Positions 12,501-22,610 of a DNA stretch of 64,000 bases are shown piece by piece. The notes beneath the pieces are model-generated. The model saw nothing but the letters and a program-made list of their open reading frames with translations. It was not told where the DNA came from and did no database searches. Made by a program: the position numbers and the translations under genes. The DNA comes from Branchiostoma floridae (lineage: Eukaryota; Chordata; Leptocardii; Amphioxiformes; Branchiostomatidae), in assembly GCF_000003815.2 (NCBI RefSeq), contig NC_049987.1, positions 17,339,959 through 17,403,958 on the forward strand, given 5' to 3'. The first letter of the stretch is position 1. Every line of letters starts with the position of its first letter.

Positions 12501-15500
12501 ATACAGAAAAGTTCATCATCCGCTATGGAACTCATTTCATCAAGTCGGCAAAGTTCGGCGGGTCCTTCAGGCTGTTTAAGACTCAAGAAGCCTCCAAGAG
12601 TGAAAGTATGGAGGATTTCTCCGTCCAGGCCCAGGCTTCTTATAATTCTCTTTTTTTCAACGCCGCTGCTCACGCTGGAATGGCATCGTCCAGTGGATCC
12701 TCGTATGAAAAACAATCATTCTACTTTTGTGATGGTGGGGATAAGGTAATATGATGTAATACAATGTAATATCTTAATAGCACACTACATATTGTCTGTG
12801 TTTTCTGTCACAGCCAGTGAAAGATCTCTTCGGTGAGCTAAATTGGTTCGAAATGAGTTTTTACTGTCACTTTTATTGTTATGCAAAATTATGGGAATTT
12901 TTTGCCTTTTCTTTAATATAGTAACACTTGATGTCCTAATAAATAATACTTAGACTGGACATAATGTCTTCCTCTAAGTTACAGCAAACAGTTATGTAAT
13001 TTTTCGATTGTTTTTCAATTACCTGTTGTACGAAAAACTAACCATGTTCCTTACAATTCTTGACCAGAGTAACAAACGTTCCATGAAGCAAAATCGGTGT
13101 AAATCTTATTAGCCTCGTGAAAAATGAATCTCTTGTGAAAATTAAACAATCAAACGTCTGTAATCTTACAGGCAATCTTCCAAGACTTCCAACACTCACG
13201 TGACAGTGGAAGGAGGCGACCAGGAAGTTGCATCCATCGTAGCTGACTTCTACTCCACTGGCTTCAAAGACACCTTCACCGAGTGGCTGAAGTCCATCCC
13301 TACATACCCCAAACCCATCGAGATGTTCATGGGCACCATGTCGGAGCTGCTGGACATGAACTACAAACTTCTGTTCCCTTTCGACATCAGTAATGCTGCA
13401 GACGGCTGTTTCAGTGAAAAGTAAGCTTTATCACGCATTATTCCAATTTGACCAGTAAATGAACATCTTAAAATATGTGCTAAGGCATTAAGTCTCTTTC
13501 ATAAACAAAGATAAAAGTTGTTATCTTTGTATTGTAAATCCTAACATCTTTTATGTGACTTTGGGCTAATGACACAGGATGTAGGGCAGTGGATTGTAGG
13601 GGCTTAGAAATAAGAATTTGGCAATAGAATCTTTTAAGTATGTAAGGTTCTTACAAGAATTGAGTTTTATGTATTAACTTCCATATTCTGTAAACAAATC
13701 CACAGCCTGAAGACCGAAGACATCACAGGAAGAAAGTACTATGAGGTGAAAAAGCTGGTGAATGACAGCAAAGGAGTGATGGAACCTGTAACTGAGAAAC
13801 GGTAACTCTGACATTTGTAGAAGATGATTAATCATAAAGCTAGTTGACATGCACTGTAATTTGAAGATTTATCTTGAATTGGGAACAATATAAAAAGGAT
13901 AATAGTTTATTTTTTTAAAAGGTCTAATTTTGGTGTGTGGTATAGATTATGTTTGCGTTTAATTGATTTTGATTGCCATGAATATACCAAGTCAGCAAAT
14001 ATCTTAGTGATTTCTTACCCTTTCCAAGTTATCCAAGGCTCAAGTCAAGTATTGATCCTACATTTTGCACAGATATTGTGACTTCACGTCAGTGGACAAG
14101 TTTCAAGAAGGACTGGACAAGAAACGGCTCGCACTGGAAAGGGCAATCGTTATGTACATGGAAGAGGTATGGTGCATACACTTTTGTTCAATGTTCCATC
14201 TCTGGTTAGAATGTATTCATGATGAGATACCCATCACCAATGTCTGGAGAATAACTAGTACTACTGTGTTTAATGATGTTGAGAACTACAAGCAGAAACG
14301 AAAGAGTTGGCATCTAATTTGTAGACGATAAAATTAGTTACTGTTATCCGTAGGTAAATGTGACACTGTTGTCTGTTTTACAAGAACCAACCATGTTATC
14401 CGTGTCTTTCTTTTAAGACATATAGTTTACATCGATGTAGGTTAGACATCCAGGTAATACGATACACCAGAAAATAGTTACTCAAGCAACTGGATATGGT
14501 TTTGAAACGGTCAGAAGTTTCGGAAAGAATCCACTTTCCTTCGTCAGTGACACTGACACCTGACACTGACAGTTTCTTTCCAAAACGTCTGACCGTTTCA
14601 AAACCATATCCAGTTGCTTGAGTAACTATTTTTGGTGTATCATATAGTCTACAATTTGGCACAAAGCTGACACAACATAATGGTGCAACATACTATCCAT
14701 TATAATCCAAATTCTGAGGGCTGTTAAACAAATGAATTGTCCGACCCACCTCAAGTCAATGTAGGAGAAAGCTGAAAGGCGACACGCACTTTGCACTTAT
14801 GATTATATAGGGGATGTATGCATGTATGAATAATTTGTTTTTGTTATTGTAAAAAATATTTTAACAGCGGCTAGGATTAAGCAAAATTTGACATTGTCAC
14901 ACTGCATGAAAACCATAATTTCCTGGTTTTTAAGGGACTTACACACCTGTGAAATGTTCTGTGTCCTGGTTGTGTACATGACTTTCCTGGATCGGCGTGT
15001 AATGTCCTTGTTTTTTTTACATACTCTTGCTTGTACAGGAATTTCTAGGACCCTTACACCAGACGTGGAACAGTCATCAGGCCCTAAATATAAGTTGCAT
15101 TGTAGGATTTTGCTGACTGATATCCAATTGACTCAGAGAAACGAAACTTGAAACACCTACCAACTTGCCAAGTTGCGTTCCTTATAATCATATGGGAAAT
15201 TAGTGTATGAAAACGTCCCAGGAACTTACTGCGAATTCAGAACTTTGATGACTGATCCGGTCTTTTTTCCACAGGGACCAGTGCCCACCACGGATTTCCG
15301 TCTGTCGGGGGGCAAACCTGGATGTACGACTGAAGAGTTGAGCGTGAAGGGGGGTAATTCTGGAACTACCTACCCGACATGGATGGAACTCATCAATGGT
15401 GACACTTATAAGGTAGGAGGTACAAGGGATAAAGCACCGAGTGAGTGAAGCGTAGTGGTCTATCATTCCTACAAGTGTTGAATTGTTTGCCACTTATTTG

Positions 15501-18500
15501 TTTTATTTACTGATGGCATGATAGTTGTATAACCAATAGAAATGGAGGCTTGCGAAAAGTCCACATAGCTTGGTGTGATTGTTCTCAACAAATACACCTG
15601 TTGTGGTTCCAAACATGTTATTTGTACAGGTTACATAAAGCCATTCATATTAATTTCATAACTTTGCTGTTTTAATTGCAGATCATCTTTGATCTTCCTG
15701 AAAACATCAACTACGATATTACGAAGAACAAAGAGGCCTTCCTGGTCTTTGCAAGGGGAAGGTAAGAACCTAAAAATAATTCCTTACAGATCTCCTCAGC
15801 AATGTACATACTATTAGTTAACATATCTGATACCTTTGTAGCGAATTGCTAAACTATTTGAATTTCAAATAGTTATCGGTGCAACAAACCACAAAAGTGA
15901 ATATTTTTTCAACAGATGGAATTGTCACACTTTCGGAGCACCAATGCACATGTACAACAGCCGTAACAATGGAGGGAGTGGCGATACCAACAACAGGAAG
16001 GTAAGGCCATCATCGGTTTTAATCATATGATGTGCAGTACAGCTAGACAACGTGTTCATCATCACACGTTTTAGCATTTAAAGAGAGCTGGCCACGGTAA
16101 CTTGTACTATAAGTCGCGTGACCAGTGGCAGTAACATGTTGTTTTGCTCTATGTGACCCCAATTGAACAAGTCATGACCTATTTTATGGACCATGAGTGT
16201 GAATGTTAAGGCTATACTGGATGTTTTGTGACTATCAAACCCACGTGTAGTACGACAATGTCTTGTATAATTTTGACTCTGAGGTACGTAATGCTCTATT
16301 TGGACTTATTTACAATGATGGAGGGTGTAACGTTACATGGGCAGAACATGTGTCTAACAAAGTTATATTTACAACCACAGGTCTCCTGCTTTGGTTTTGT
16401 GATGACATACAATGAAGCAACCGGAACGTTCGATGTCACACCTCAAGACCAAGAAGCATCCAAGCAGGTACTTCGCTAATTTCAATTTTAAATTTCACCA
16501 ATGTCATTCGTGTACTTTTTATACGTAGTGTATCTTAAGCTTGTGATAATGGATACTGTAAGCACACTGTCAGATGAACTATAATTTCCAAAAGAAAAAT
16601 GTACAGCAAAAGCCTTTGTCAAAAATTATCAATGTAGTAATGCTTCTGCGACGCCATGTAATGCTAACACGTGATTCGATGAGCAGTGGATTATAAGTTG
16701 CAGAAGCTTTCTGGTTTGCTCCCCGTCTCTGTTTAAGAATGACCCACATGTACAAAAAATGGCTTCTTTTGCTGTTACAAAAATGTTAGATAAAAGTTTC
16801 CATAAACTTTCTTCCATGAAATTTCTTTTTGCCCTTTTCTTGGCAAAGACTGGAGCTGGACAGTCAAAACTTTGAGTTGCCAGTTGAGGGCCAGTTTTCT
16901 TTATAACAATTTCTTCTTAAGACAGATGAACATTCAAGCTAGCAATGTTTACTGTACCGCAACATTCTTATTGTCTACACGTGTACTACACAAAGTTTTG
17001 GGTAGGTGAAATCAAATGATTTGCGAAAATTTGATTGTGCCGCCCTTGTTTTTACAGGTTTTGGGAGACTTACCACGCAACTACGCAAACTGGAATGTTG
17101 CCAGAGCTGAGTATGTCAGCCCGTTAGAGCACTCTCAAGCCAAAGGGTAAGTTCAATAGCCTGGAATTTATCCTATTGTAACCCAGGCTCGCTCCTTCGA
17201 TCACTTCTCACACTGCATAAACAGCAAGCGTGGCAATACCAAATGTTGTTAGGCGTTGAATGTTATTGTTCAGGCAATTCTTTTCCTCTTGCCAATTGCA
17301 AAGAAAGAAAGATACAGGAGGGAATACTTAGTACATGACGTAGGTATTTGTCAGTCTCGCGACACTACGATAGTGCAAACAATGTACGTATTCTTTGCTT
17401 TTACTCTTTGTACGTCTCAGTTCTGATGTGAGTCTGTCTTTCTTCCCGTATTTCGGAACACTGAAATAATCAAGACATTGTTGATGGTTCATTCATGTGT
17501 TTCCCTGACATTTTTTTCGCTGTTGTTTCTACCAGCCGTTCTTTAGCCAGTATACTCGAGGCGCCCTGCACAGTAAAGTGGTCCAACTCTTACCAAATCA
17601 AGCCCGCGGAGGAGGGAGGACGGTGTCTGTACTTCGTTGCGGCGTCTTCAGGCGACATTTTTGTGGTGTTCTCCGCCATTCCGAGGGACAAGACCACCTG
17701 GTACCATCTCCAGATCAGTTATCAGGGTATTGCGCTCTACAAGGTAACGCCATTATTTTCTAAAAGGGTTTCAAGCACCAACTGTTACAATACAGTCAGG
17801 TCAAATAGTTCTATCGCGTTTGGAATAATATTATTATCCCCATGAAAAATGGATATATAGTTTTGGGTTTGTTTGTGTGTGTGTTTGTTTTTCCGTAATT
17901 TTATACTCAGAATAACTCAAGAACCACTTGGTGGATTACGATGATATTTAGTATCCGGGTAGGTGTTGGGAAGAGACAATGGAAAGGTCAATGACGATTT
18001 TTGGGCCCCCTAGTTTGTGACCTAGGTACTCTAGCATAACTTTCGTGTTTAGTATCTTTTTGCCTGAATATGCTATGGCCTTGTTGTTACAGGAGTCAGA
18101 CTGTGTTTTCGAAATCGTCTTGATGTCATTGACACTCATCATCCATATTTCACCAACCTTTGTAACACGTCGAAATTTAACATCTTGTTCAATGTGCCAT
18201 TCCCAGGGAATGAAGCTGGTGAAATACGAGGGAGCGAAGAGTGCCCGAAGTCTCGGTGACTCAAAACTGTTCCAGCCGTACTTCATTTGCCTGGAGGAAG
18301 ACAAGGAAAACCAGCGAACCTACATCAAGTATGGCATCGGCTCTGACACTTCCGTAAGTGATATGTTTAGACTGTCTTATAGATATAACGTTACATGTTA
18401 TAATATGCCGATTTTATTGTAGTACTGGTGTACCGAGTTCATACTGTTTATGAATACATACAGGTTACAATGTTTCTCTTAACATTTTCTACCAACAGGA

Positions 18501-19548
18501 GAAAGGGCTGGTCTACATGGTCTACAATGATCATAGTCCACCATTGGGTATTCGTTTCTACTCCTTTGGGAGCGGAGAAAAGGACGTAGAGATCATGGAC
18601 GCCCGAATCATCGAGGGAGGCGCACAGGGAGAAATGGAATGTACGGGAGGAACAGTCCTAAAGGATGGGAAGTGTGTGGAAGACTGTCACCCAGAATGTG
18701 ATGGTGAGCTTTTCCTGGAGTTTTGTGTATTCATGGCGTTTGAATATTCAAAATATCCTTGCTTTGTGGACAGTGAGAAGTGGTTACTACATCCTTTACG
18801 TATCAGGCAAAAACTGTGGCGTACCGAGCTGCCAAACATGCTTGCTTCTCACTGCGTCGTTCGTCAGCCGTCACAAGCCAATCACGTTGCCGCGAACATC
18901 CAAAAGGCAACGTGATTGGCTCCTCCCTTTCCCTCGAACAACAGAAGGGAGTATCTGATTGGAAGGGTATCTGATTGGCTCACTAGCCCTAACGTCAGTA
19001 CGCCAGGCCAGGGCCGTTGCTTGATAATACATGCATGCAATCGGCCGACCTGGGGTGAAGATGAGCTTGATACATGGGCATTTTTTTTCAAAGATATTTT
19101 TTTACTATTACAGGATGTATCCCCATGTCCCCTGGATCGAAGCTGGACACGGAATGCCGCAGCTGTAAGCACTTTTCTTTGGACAAGGGCGGTGGAGTTG
19201 TCCAGTGCGTCGCAGAATGCCCAAACGGTACCGAAGCAGCTGAAGATGGCGTGAGATGCGAATGCAAGGACTTTGTCTTCCTCAACGAGGACGGAAGTTC
19301 CCGATGCGTCTCGGCATGCGGAAAGGGGTTCATAGTGGGCCCCGATGGCAGGACTTGCGTTGGTAAGTTCGCCTTCTGCCCTTGATAAGTCAAGTCCTCT
19401 TCCAAAGAGGAGTAGTCACTATATTCGCCCATTAGTTGACAAAAGCCGGTTGCATATACATATTTACTAAATACTTGAAAGAGACTATTTTTACACAACA
19501 GTTGCTTTTTTTTCACCGGACATTCTCTTAGGCTGGGCAACTATTTAA

Positions 19549-19601
<53 letters not shown>

Positions 19602-21818
19602 TATATGTATATATACATATTACACTCCTTTACATTTGGGGCCGTCTAATCATCGCAAAGAATCACTGTATATATGCAAATTATTTGACCGCATCTGTAC
19701 AGTAAGCAGTGGTAAAATGTGAACCAATCAGAATTGTCCTGAGGCAGATGACAGTCAACGAAACGTCCGTGGAAATAAAGAAATGGTTCTGCAATTAGTA
19801 TCATTATTCAATGACGTACCAACCTGATAAAACTGTTCACAGATATTTACTAAATATCTGTATTTTTCTTAAACAGCGGCTAGTAAGTGGAGAAGTGACT
19901 GGAAGTGTGGAAGGAACAATCCAGCCCCAGGAGCGAACCCTGGGCAGTGTAACCCTAAGTCAACTACACCCTGTTGTTCGAATCAACAGAGCGGGTGGTG
20001 CGGGGGCTCGAAAGATCACTGCGAATGCAATAAATGTTGGGACTTTCGCAAAGGTATGACATAATTTTCGCGTCAAAAGTTCGTCTTATAAACACACCCA
20101 TGATTATACACTTTATCGCCATGTTAGTGTTTAGTGTCATTTTTAGCAAAGAAATGTGAAACTGGACCAGCAAGATGCTTTTGTCACTTGTTTTACCGAG
20201 CATCGTTTATCATATTAAACAGTTCTCAATATTTGGACGATGTTTACGGATACCCAAACATGATTATGTAGCGTACATGTAAATGCGTCTACAGAATCGT
20301 AAGAAGAGTATGGCATATTGCGTATTCGATGACTTTCCACCGTATCATGCCCTTTTACTAAACTGCTCTCTTTGTATGGTATTAGAATTAAACACGGCGG
20401 TAAGTTACTCGGGTATTCTTTCCCGTTGCTAGTCAGACACGTTACACGTCCTGAACCAACTGAATATTGATGGACAATAAGATGTTAGAAAATTGATATA
20501 TTTTGGGCCACTAAAGAAACTGAGATAAAAAGTTGCCTTCAGAAATAACGTTGTCCAACTTGAGCACATATGACCCTAATGATGGTCATCTCTCCTTTGA
20601 CAGGGGTCAATATCGCGGTGTTGAGGCCAGCTTTCCAAAGCACTGGTGGGCAAGTTTCTGCCAGTCGTGGCGTAGATGGCGACACCAACAGCATCTATAG
20701 CGGTGCTTCCTGCACCCACACTCATGAAGAAGACAACCCCACTTGGTGGGTTGATCTTGGTGAAACGTTCAAGATTAAAAGGTACGTGCACGGTACATAC
20801 AGCAGTAGGTTAGAGATATTCTAATTTGACGGGTCATGAGTCAGGTCCTGTCCGGAGGTTCAGATCTAGGGCCAGGTTCTGGTCTGAACCTGGACCTGAT
20901 TGTGAGTGAAAACTTGCGTCTCTAACTTCGGATGTTAGAGGCCGCGATAAATACATGCCGTTGTCTTTTACATAGGTCTATGGGACATGATCGGTTCTGG
21001 CATCCTCTTTTATAACTGAACATGTTACGTAATATTAGCAAAACACCACGGACAAGATCAGAATAATGTTAGGTTAAAAATGTATGTTTTAAAACTGTTA
21101 CAGGTGTTACAACTGTTACAACTTCTTTGTCAAATAATTTTTGATAACCTGCATTGGAACATTAATAAGTACACTACAATGTAAAAGAATATGATTCTTA
21201 TATGACATAAGTAATTTATTAATTGTTCACATTGGTCCTTCACAAATCATACTCTTTTTGTGGATAAGCTTATTTATCTATATTTTTTAATACATTTTGA
21301 TGAAGATTCGACTTTTAGATTTTAAAATTCTTCATCAAAACTTGCGTTACATTTTTTTCGTCTTCAATATCTACAGTATCACCATCTACAACCGCATGGA
21401 CTGCTGTGGATTTCGACTCAGCCCCTTCAACATCCACATCGGGCATTCCCCCAAGGTCGCCGACAACCCCAAGTGTGGTGGGGATCATCGCGCGACTGAG
21501 CAACCAACTACCGTCTCATGTCCGGGAATGCGGGGACGCTACGTGGGCATCCGTCTTCCCGGACCCAACCGTATACTGACCCTGTGTGAAGTCCAAGTAT
21601 TTGCAGGTAGACATTCACTACATTCACTTGGTAAGAGTTTGTCCGAGTCACTGACGAGAGGTAGTGGATGCTACCTGAACCGTCTGACCGTTACCAAAAG
21701 CAGTTTCTTGAGTGATATGCTCTCCAAGCAGAGGTTCGGCTCAGGCTGTATGTATGTTATCTTTATTTATGTGTCTTCATTGAGCTTTCTATTTTGTACC
21801 ATTTGCTGCGAGACATAA
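6510..21818 (+). CDS. Secreted MACPF - FAMeT-like - Cys-rich - F-type lectin mosaic protein
   Basis: Exons: 6510-6639, 7301-7417, 8111-8284, 8445-8515, 8891-8988, 9474-9624, 9957-10069, 10862-11009, 11475-11557, 12257-12363, 12507-12745, 13068-13096 (micro-exon, inferred from phase), 13172-13420, 13706-13801, 14073-14166, 15275-15412, 15682-15761, 15916-16000, 16381-16467, 17058-17146, 17536-17743, 18207-18353, 18499-18703, 19114-19362, 19877-20053, 20604-20781, 21377-21818. All junctions keep frame and give about 1327 residues. Residues 1-25 are a signal peptide. Residues 110-175 are acidic. The MACPF signature YGTHF followed by GG lies at 404-416. Next come an unassigned region (634-763), a FAMeT-like domain (764-960), Cys-rich repeats (970-1122) and an F-type lectin domain (1122-1257). 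MACPF domains oligomerise into membrane pores and F-lectins bind fucose, so an innate immune effector is inferred. Introns hold many MITEs. The last 70 residues are doubtful (see findings). Confidence 0.85.
7497..7744. mobile_element. MITE in intron 2 of the MACPF gene
   Basis: It has short inverted ends (ATGCCAGGCC at 7497 and GGCCTGGCAT ending 7744). The inside contains GCCAATCGCG and GTGATTGG in opposite orientation. Related copies lie near 18790-19060 and 22400-22610. No coding capacity. Confidence 0.6.
10490..10590 (+). mobile_element. LINE 3' tail with (AATC)n-like end
   Basis: A stretch with GTGGCTAGTTGGGTAGC and CTATACAGCCGAATAAATC ends in AAATCAAATCAATCAATC, a polyadenylation signal followed by a short tandem tail as in LINE or SINE 3' ends. 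It lies in a MACPF-gene intron. Confidence 0.45.
11869..12153. mobile_element. Palindromic (foldback) MITE, copy 1
   Basis: The ends are AGCAATTACTCAAGCAACTGG and its near-perfect reverse complement at about 12112-12153. The arms extend through TTTTGGAAA and GGTCAGACGTTA. Between the arms lies GTCAGTGACACTGACGTTTC. It is in a MACPF-gene intron and non-coding. Confidence 0.75.
14470..14635. mobile_element. Palindromic (foldback) MITE, copy 2
   Basis: Same family as 11869-12153: arms of about 50 bases read AATAGTTACTCAAGCAACTGG, ATATGGTTTTGAAACGGTCAG and are repeated inverted at 14588-14633. The centre is a GTCAGTGACACTGACACC run. A decayed half copy (CCGTCTGACCGTTACC ... TTCTTGAGTGA) lies at about 21675-21716. 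Confidence 0.8.
15275..16467 (+). other. Unassigned 130-residue region between MACPF and FAMeT-like domains
   Basis: Four exons (15275-15412, 15682-15761, 15916-16000, 16381-16467) encode a Gly/Thr/Asn-rich segment. It carries PTWMELINGDTYKIIFDLP, an EAFLVFARGRWNCHTFGAP stretch and SCFGFVMTYNEATGTFDV. Alternating hydrophobic residues suggest a beta-sandwich. I do not recognise the family. It lies where other MACPF proteins carry membrane-targeting C-terminal domains. Confidence 0.6.
17058..18620 (+). other. Farnesoic-acid-O-methyltransferase-like (Methyltransf_FA type) domain
   Basis: Four exons (17058-17146, 17536-17743, 18207-18353, start of 18499-18703) encode YANWNVARAEYV, VKWSNSYQIKP, CLYFVAASSGDIFVVFSAIP, WYHLQISYQGIALYKG and IKYGIGSDTS, ending DVEIMDARII. 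The order (W-N-Y start, an F-V-A-x-x-x-D-I-x-V-x-F-S strand, a Y-x-I-x-x-G strand, a terminal I/V-x-D-A) matches the extracellular FA-methyltransferase-like beta domain of many invertebrate secreted proteins. There is no SAM site, so an enzymatic role is unlikely and ligand binding more plausible. The assignment rests on pattern recognition only. Confidence 0.6.
17836..18110 (+). mobile_element. Partial copy of the 1.1-kb repeat seen at 29746-31897
   Basis: It opens with CCCCATGAAAAATGGATATA and a GTTTGTGTGTG run, then ATAACTCAAGAACC, GGGCCCCCTAG, ACCTAGGTACTCTAGC and TATGCTATGGCCTTG. The same blocks in the same order appear in the two units at 29.7-31.9 kb. It is truncated at the 3' side and lies in a MACPF-gene intron. 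Confidence 0.7.
18630..19362 (+). other. Furin/EGF-like Cys-rich repeats
   Basis: The end of exon 18499-18703 and all of 19114-19362 encode about 14 cysteines in paired CxxxC, CxxC and CxC spacing: CTGGTVLKDGKC, CHPECDGC, CRSCKHF, CVAECPNG, CECKDFVF, CVSACGKGF. This is the look of furin-like or growth-factor-receptor Cys-rich modules acting as a disulphide-bonded stalk. The intron between the two exons carries a MITE at about 18790-19060. Confidence 0.75.
18790..19060. mobile_element. MITE with CCAATCACG/CGTGATTGG core
   Basis: AAGCCAATCACGTTGCC and GGCAACGTGATTGGCTCC form a central hairpin at about 18876-18923, followed by tandem GTATCTGATTGG. Flanking blocks (ACGCCAGGCCAGGGCCG, ACATGCATGCAA) match the copy at 7497-7744. 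It is inside a MACPF-gene intron. Confidence 0.6.
19551..19599. repeat. (TA)n microsatellite
   Basis: About 24 TA units within a MACPF-gene intron. Confidence 0.95.
19877..20053 (+). other. WxxDxxCG...CGG Cys-rich module exon
   Basis: This is a single phase 1-1 exon of 177 bases, so it can be shuffled or duplicated without breaking frame. It encodes KWRSDWKCG, NPAPGANPGQCNP, TPCCSNQQSGWCGG, HCECNKCWDFRKG. The double-Cys plus GWCG pattern recalls hevein-like carbohydrate-binding modules. It directly precedes the lectin exons. A dead copy of this module lies at 22216-22332. Confidence 0.7.
20604..21606 (+). other. F-type (fucose-binding) lectin domain
   Basis: Exon 20604-20781 encodes VNIAVLRPAFQST, SRGVDGDTNSIYSG, CTHTHEEDNPTWWVDLGE. 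Exon 21377 onward encodes SITIYNRMDCCGFRLSPF, CGGDHRATEQ, VSCPGMRGRYVGIRLPG and LTLCEVQVFAG. The start A-x-x-x-P-A-x-Q-S-T, D-G, WW-V-D-L-G, the sugar-binding His / R-x-D-x-C-C arrangement (R1187, D1189) and L-x-L-C-E-V-x-V-x-A are diagnostic of the fucolectin family. The key binding residues are intact, so it should still bind fucosylated glycans. Confidence 0.88.
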
Positions 21819-22215
21819 AAAAACGGTACAAAATAGAGAGCCCAAGAAAAACGGAAACAAAAACACACATCTAAAACAGCCGGGGCCAAACATTTGCAAA
21901 CTGGCAAATATCATTGCGCACGTGATGATGCATATCATCCAGAACATTTACTTGATGTGACCTCGCACAACAGTCATAGGAATGCCCCCTTCCCTTCAGT
22001 ACCCCCCCCCCCAAAAAAAAAAAGTCGGAGGGCGTCTTACGAAATTTAGTAATTGACCTCGGGGGGAAATACATTTCACAAACACTGTTGAGATCCCTGA
22101 ATCTCACAAATGCTGCTTCTCTTGATACTATCATCTTATTTTTTATGAATTATTAAATTTGGCAAAAGACATTGTCAACACAGAATTCATTTAAAGTTTT
22201 TTCTGTATGTCATAC

Positions 22216-22332
22216 TAGAATAAAGGCCACTGCGGAGGTAAGCCCGATCACGGATCTACACCTTGTTGTACCAGCGGCGGTTGGTGAGCAACACGGCGGG
22301 TCACTTCGTCTGCTAAAAGGACTACAGAAAGT
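22216..22332 (+). pseudogene. Dead copy of the Cys-rich module exon
   Basis: The frame reads GHCGGKPDHGSTPCCTSGGW, then a TGA. After a one-base shift it continues SNTAGHF, another stop, and KDYRK. The PCC..GGW and NT.GH..C..DYRK landmarks match the intact exon at 19877-20053. Two stops, a frame slip, a lost Cys and the wrong acceptor phase make it unusable. It is a decayed duplicate or lost 3' exon of the MACPF gene. Confidence 0.7.
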
Positions 22333-22399
22333 CATAAATCATCGAATTTCTCTCATGAAATTGTCATCATTTATGTATATCAAGCAATAACCCTCGTGT

Positions 22400-22610
22400 A
22401 TCGTTCTGCACTCTGCCCCTGCACTGCATTTGTTAGCCATCAGCAAATCAGTTACCAACCAATCACGTCGCCGCTTACACTAAAGAAGTGTCGTGATTGG
22501 CTGATTTTTTCGAACCAACAGAAGGAAAGGTATCTGACTGGTCGCCAACATGCAGGACTAAGGTTATAGCTTGATATATAGAAACGATTGGCCTAACATA
22601 AGAGGATTTG
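22400..22610. mobile_element. Third copy of the CCAATCACG MITE
   Basis: It holds AACCAATCACGTCGCCG and GTCGTGATTGGCTGAT as an inverted pair, then CGAACCAACAGAAGG, GTATCTGACTGG. These blocks also occur in order at 18880-18990. Confidence 0.6.

Larger units (their letters stand above)
9474..14166 (+). other. MACPF (perforin/complement-type) domain exons
   Basis: This spans nine exons, roughly residues 197-633. The junction of exons 10 and 11 encodes KFIIRYGTHFI, the family signature with aromatic-G-T-H-aromatic, followed by the conserved Gly-Gly at F414-G416. A Ser/Ala/Gly-rich amphipathic stretch follows (FNAAAHAGMASSSGSS), as expected for transmembrane hairpin 1, then an EWLKSIPTYPKPIEMF segment like the conserved helix-and-Pro part of MACPF folds. 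Cysteines sit in DPCWNKK, PACW, NCKNEA and QCNVIR, consistent with a disulphide-bonded extracellular protein. Pore formation is family knowledge, not shown here. Confidence 0.85.

Noticed and set aside
12814..12832. 19-base candidate exon in the MACPF gene
   Set aside because: It has AG and GTGAG borders but gives the wrong phase for the next exon, so the 29-base alternative at 13068-13096 was preferred.
19088..19540. 150-codon minus-strand frame
   Set aside because: Shadow of the Cys-rich exon at 19114-19362 read antisense.
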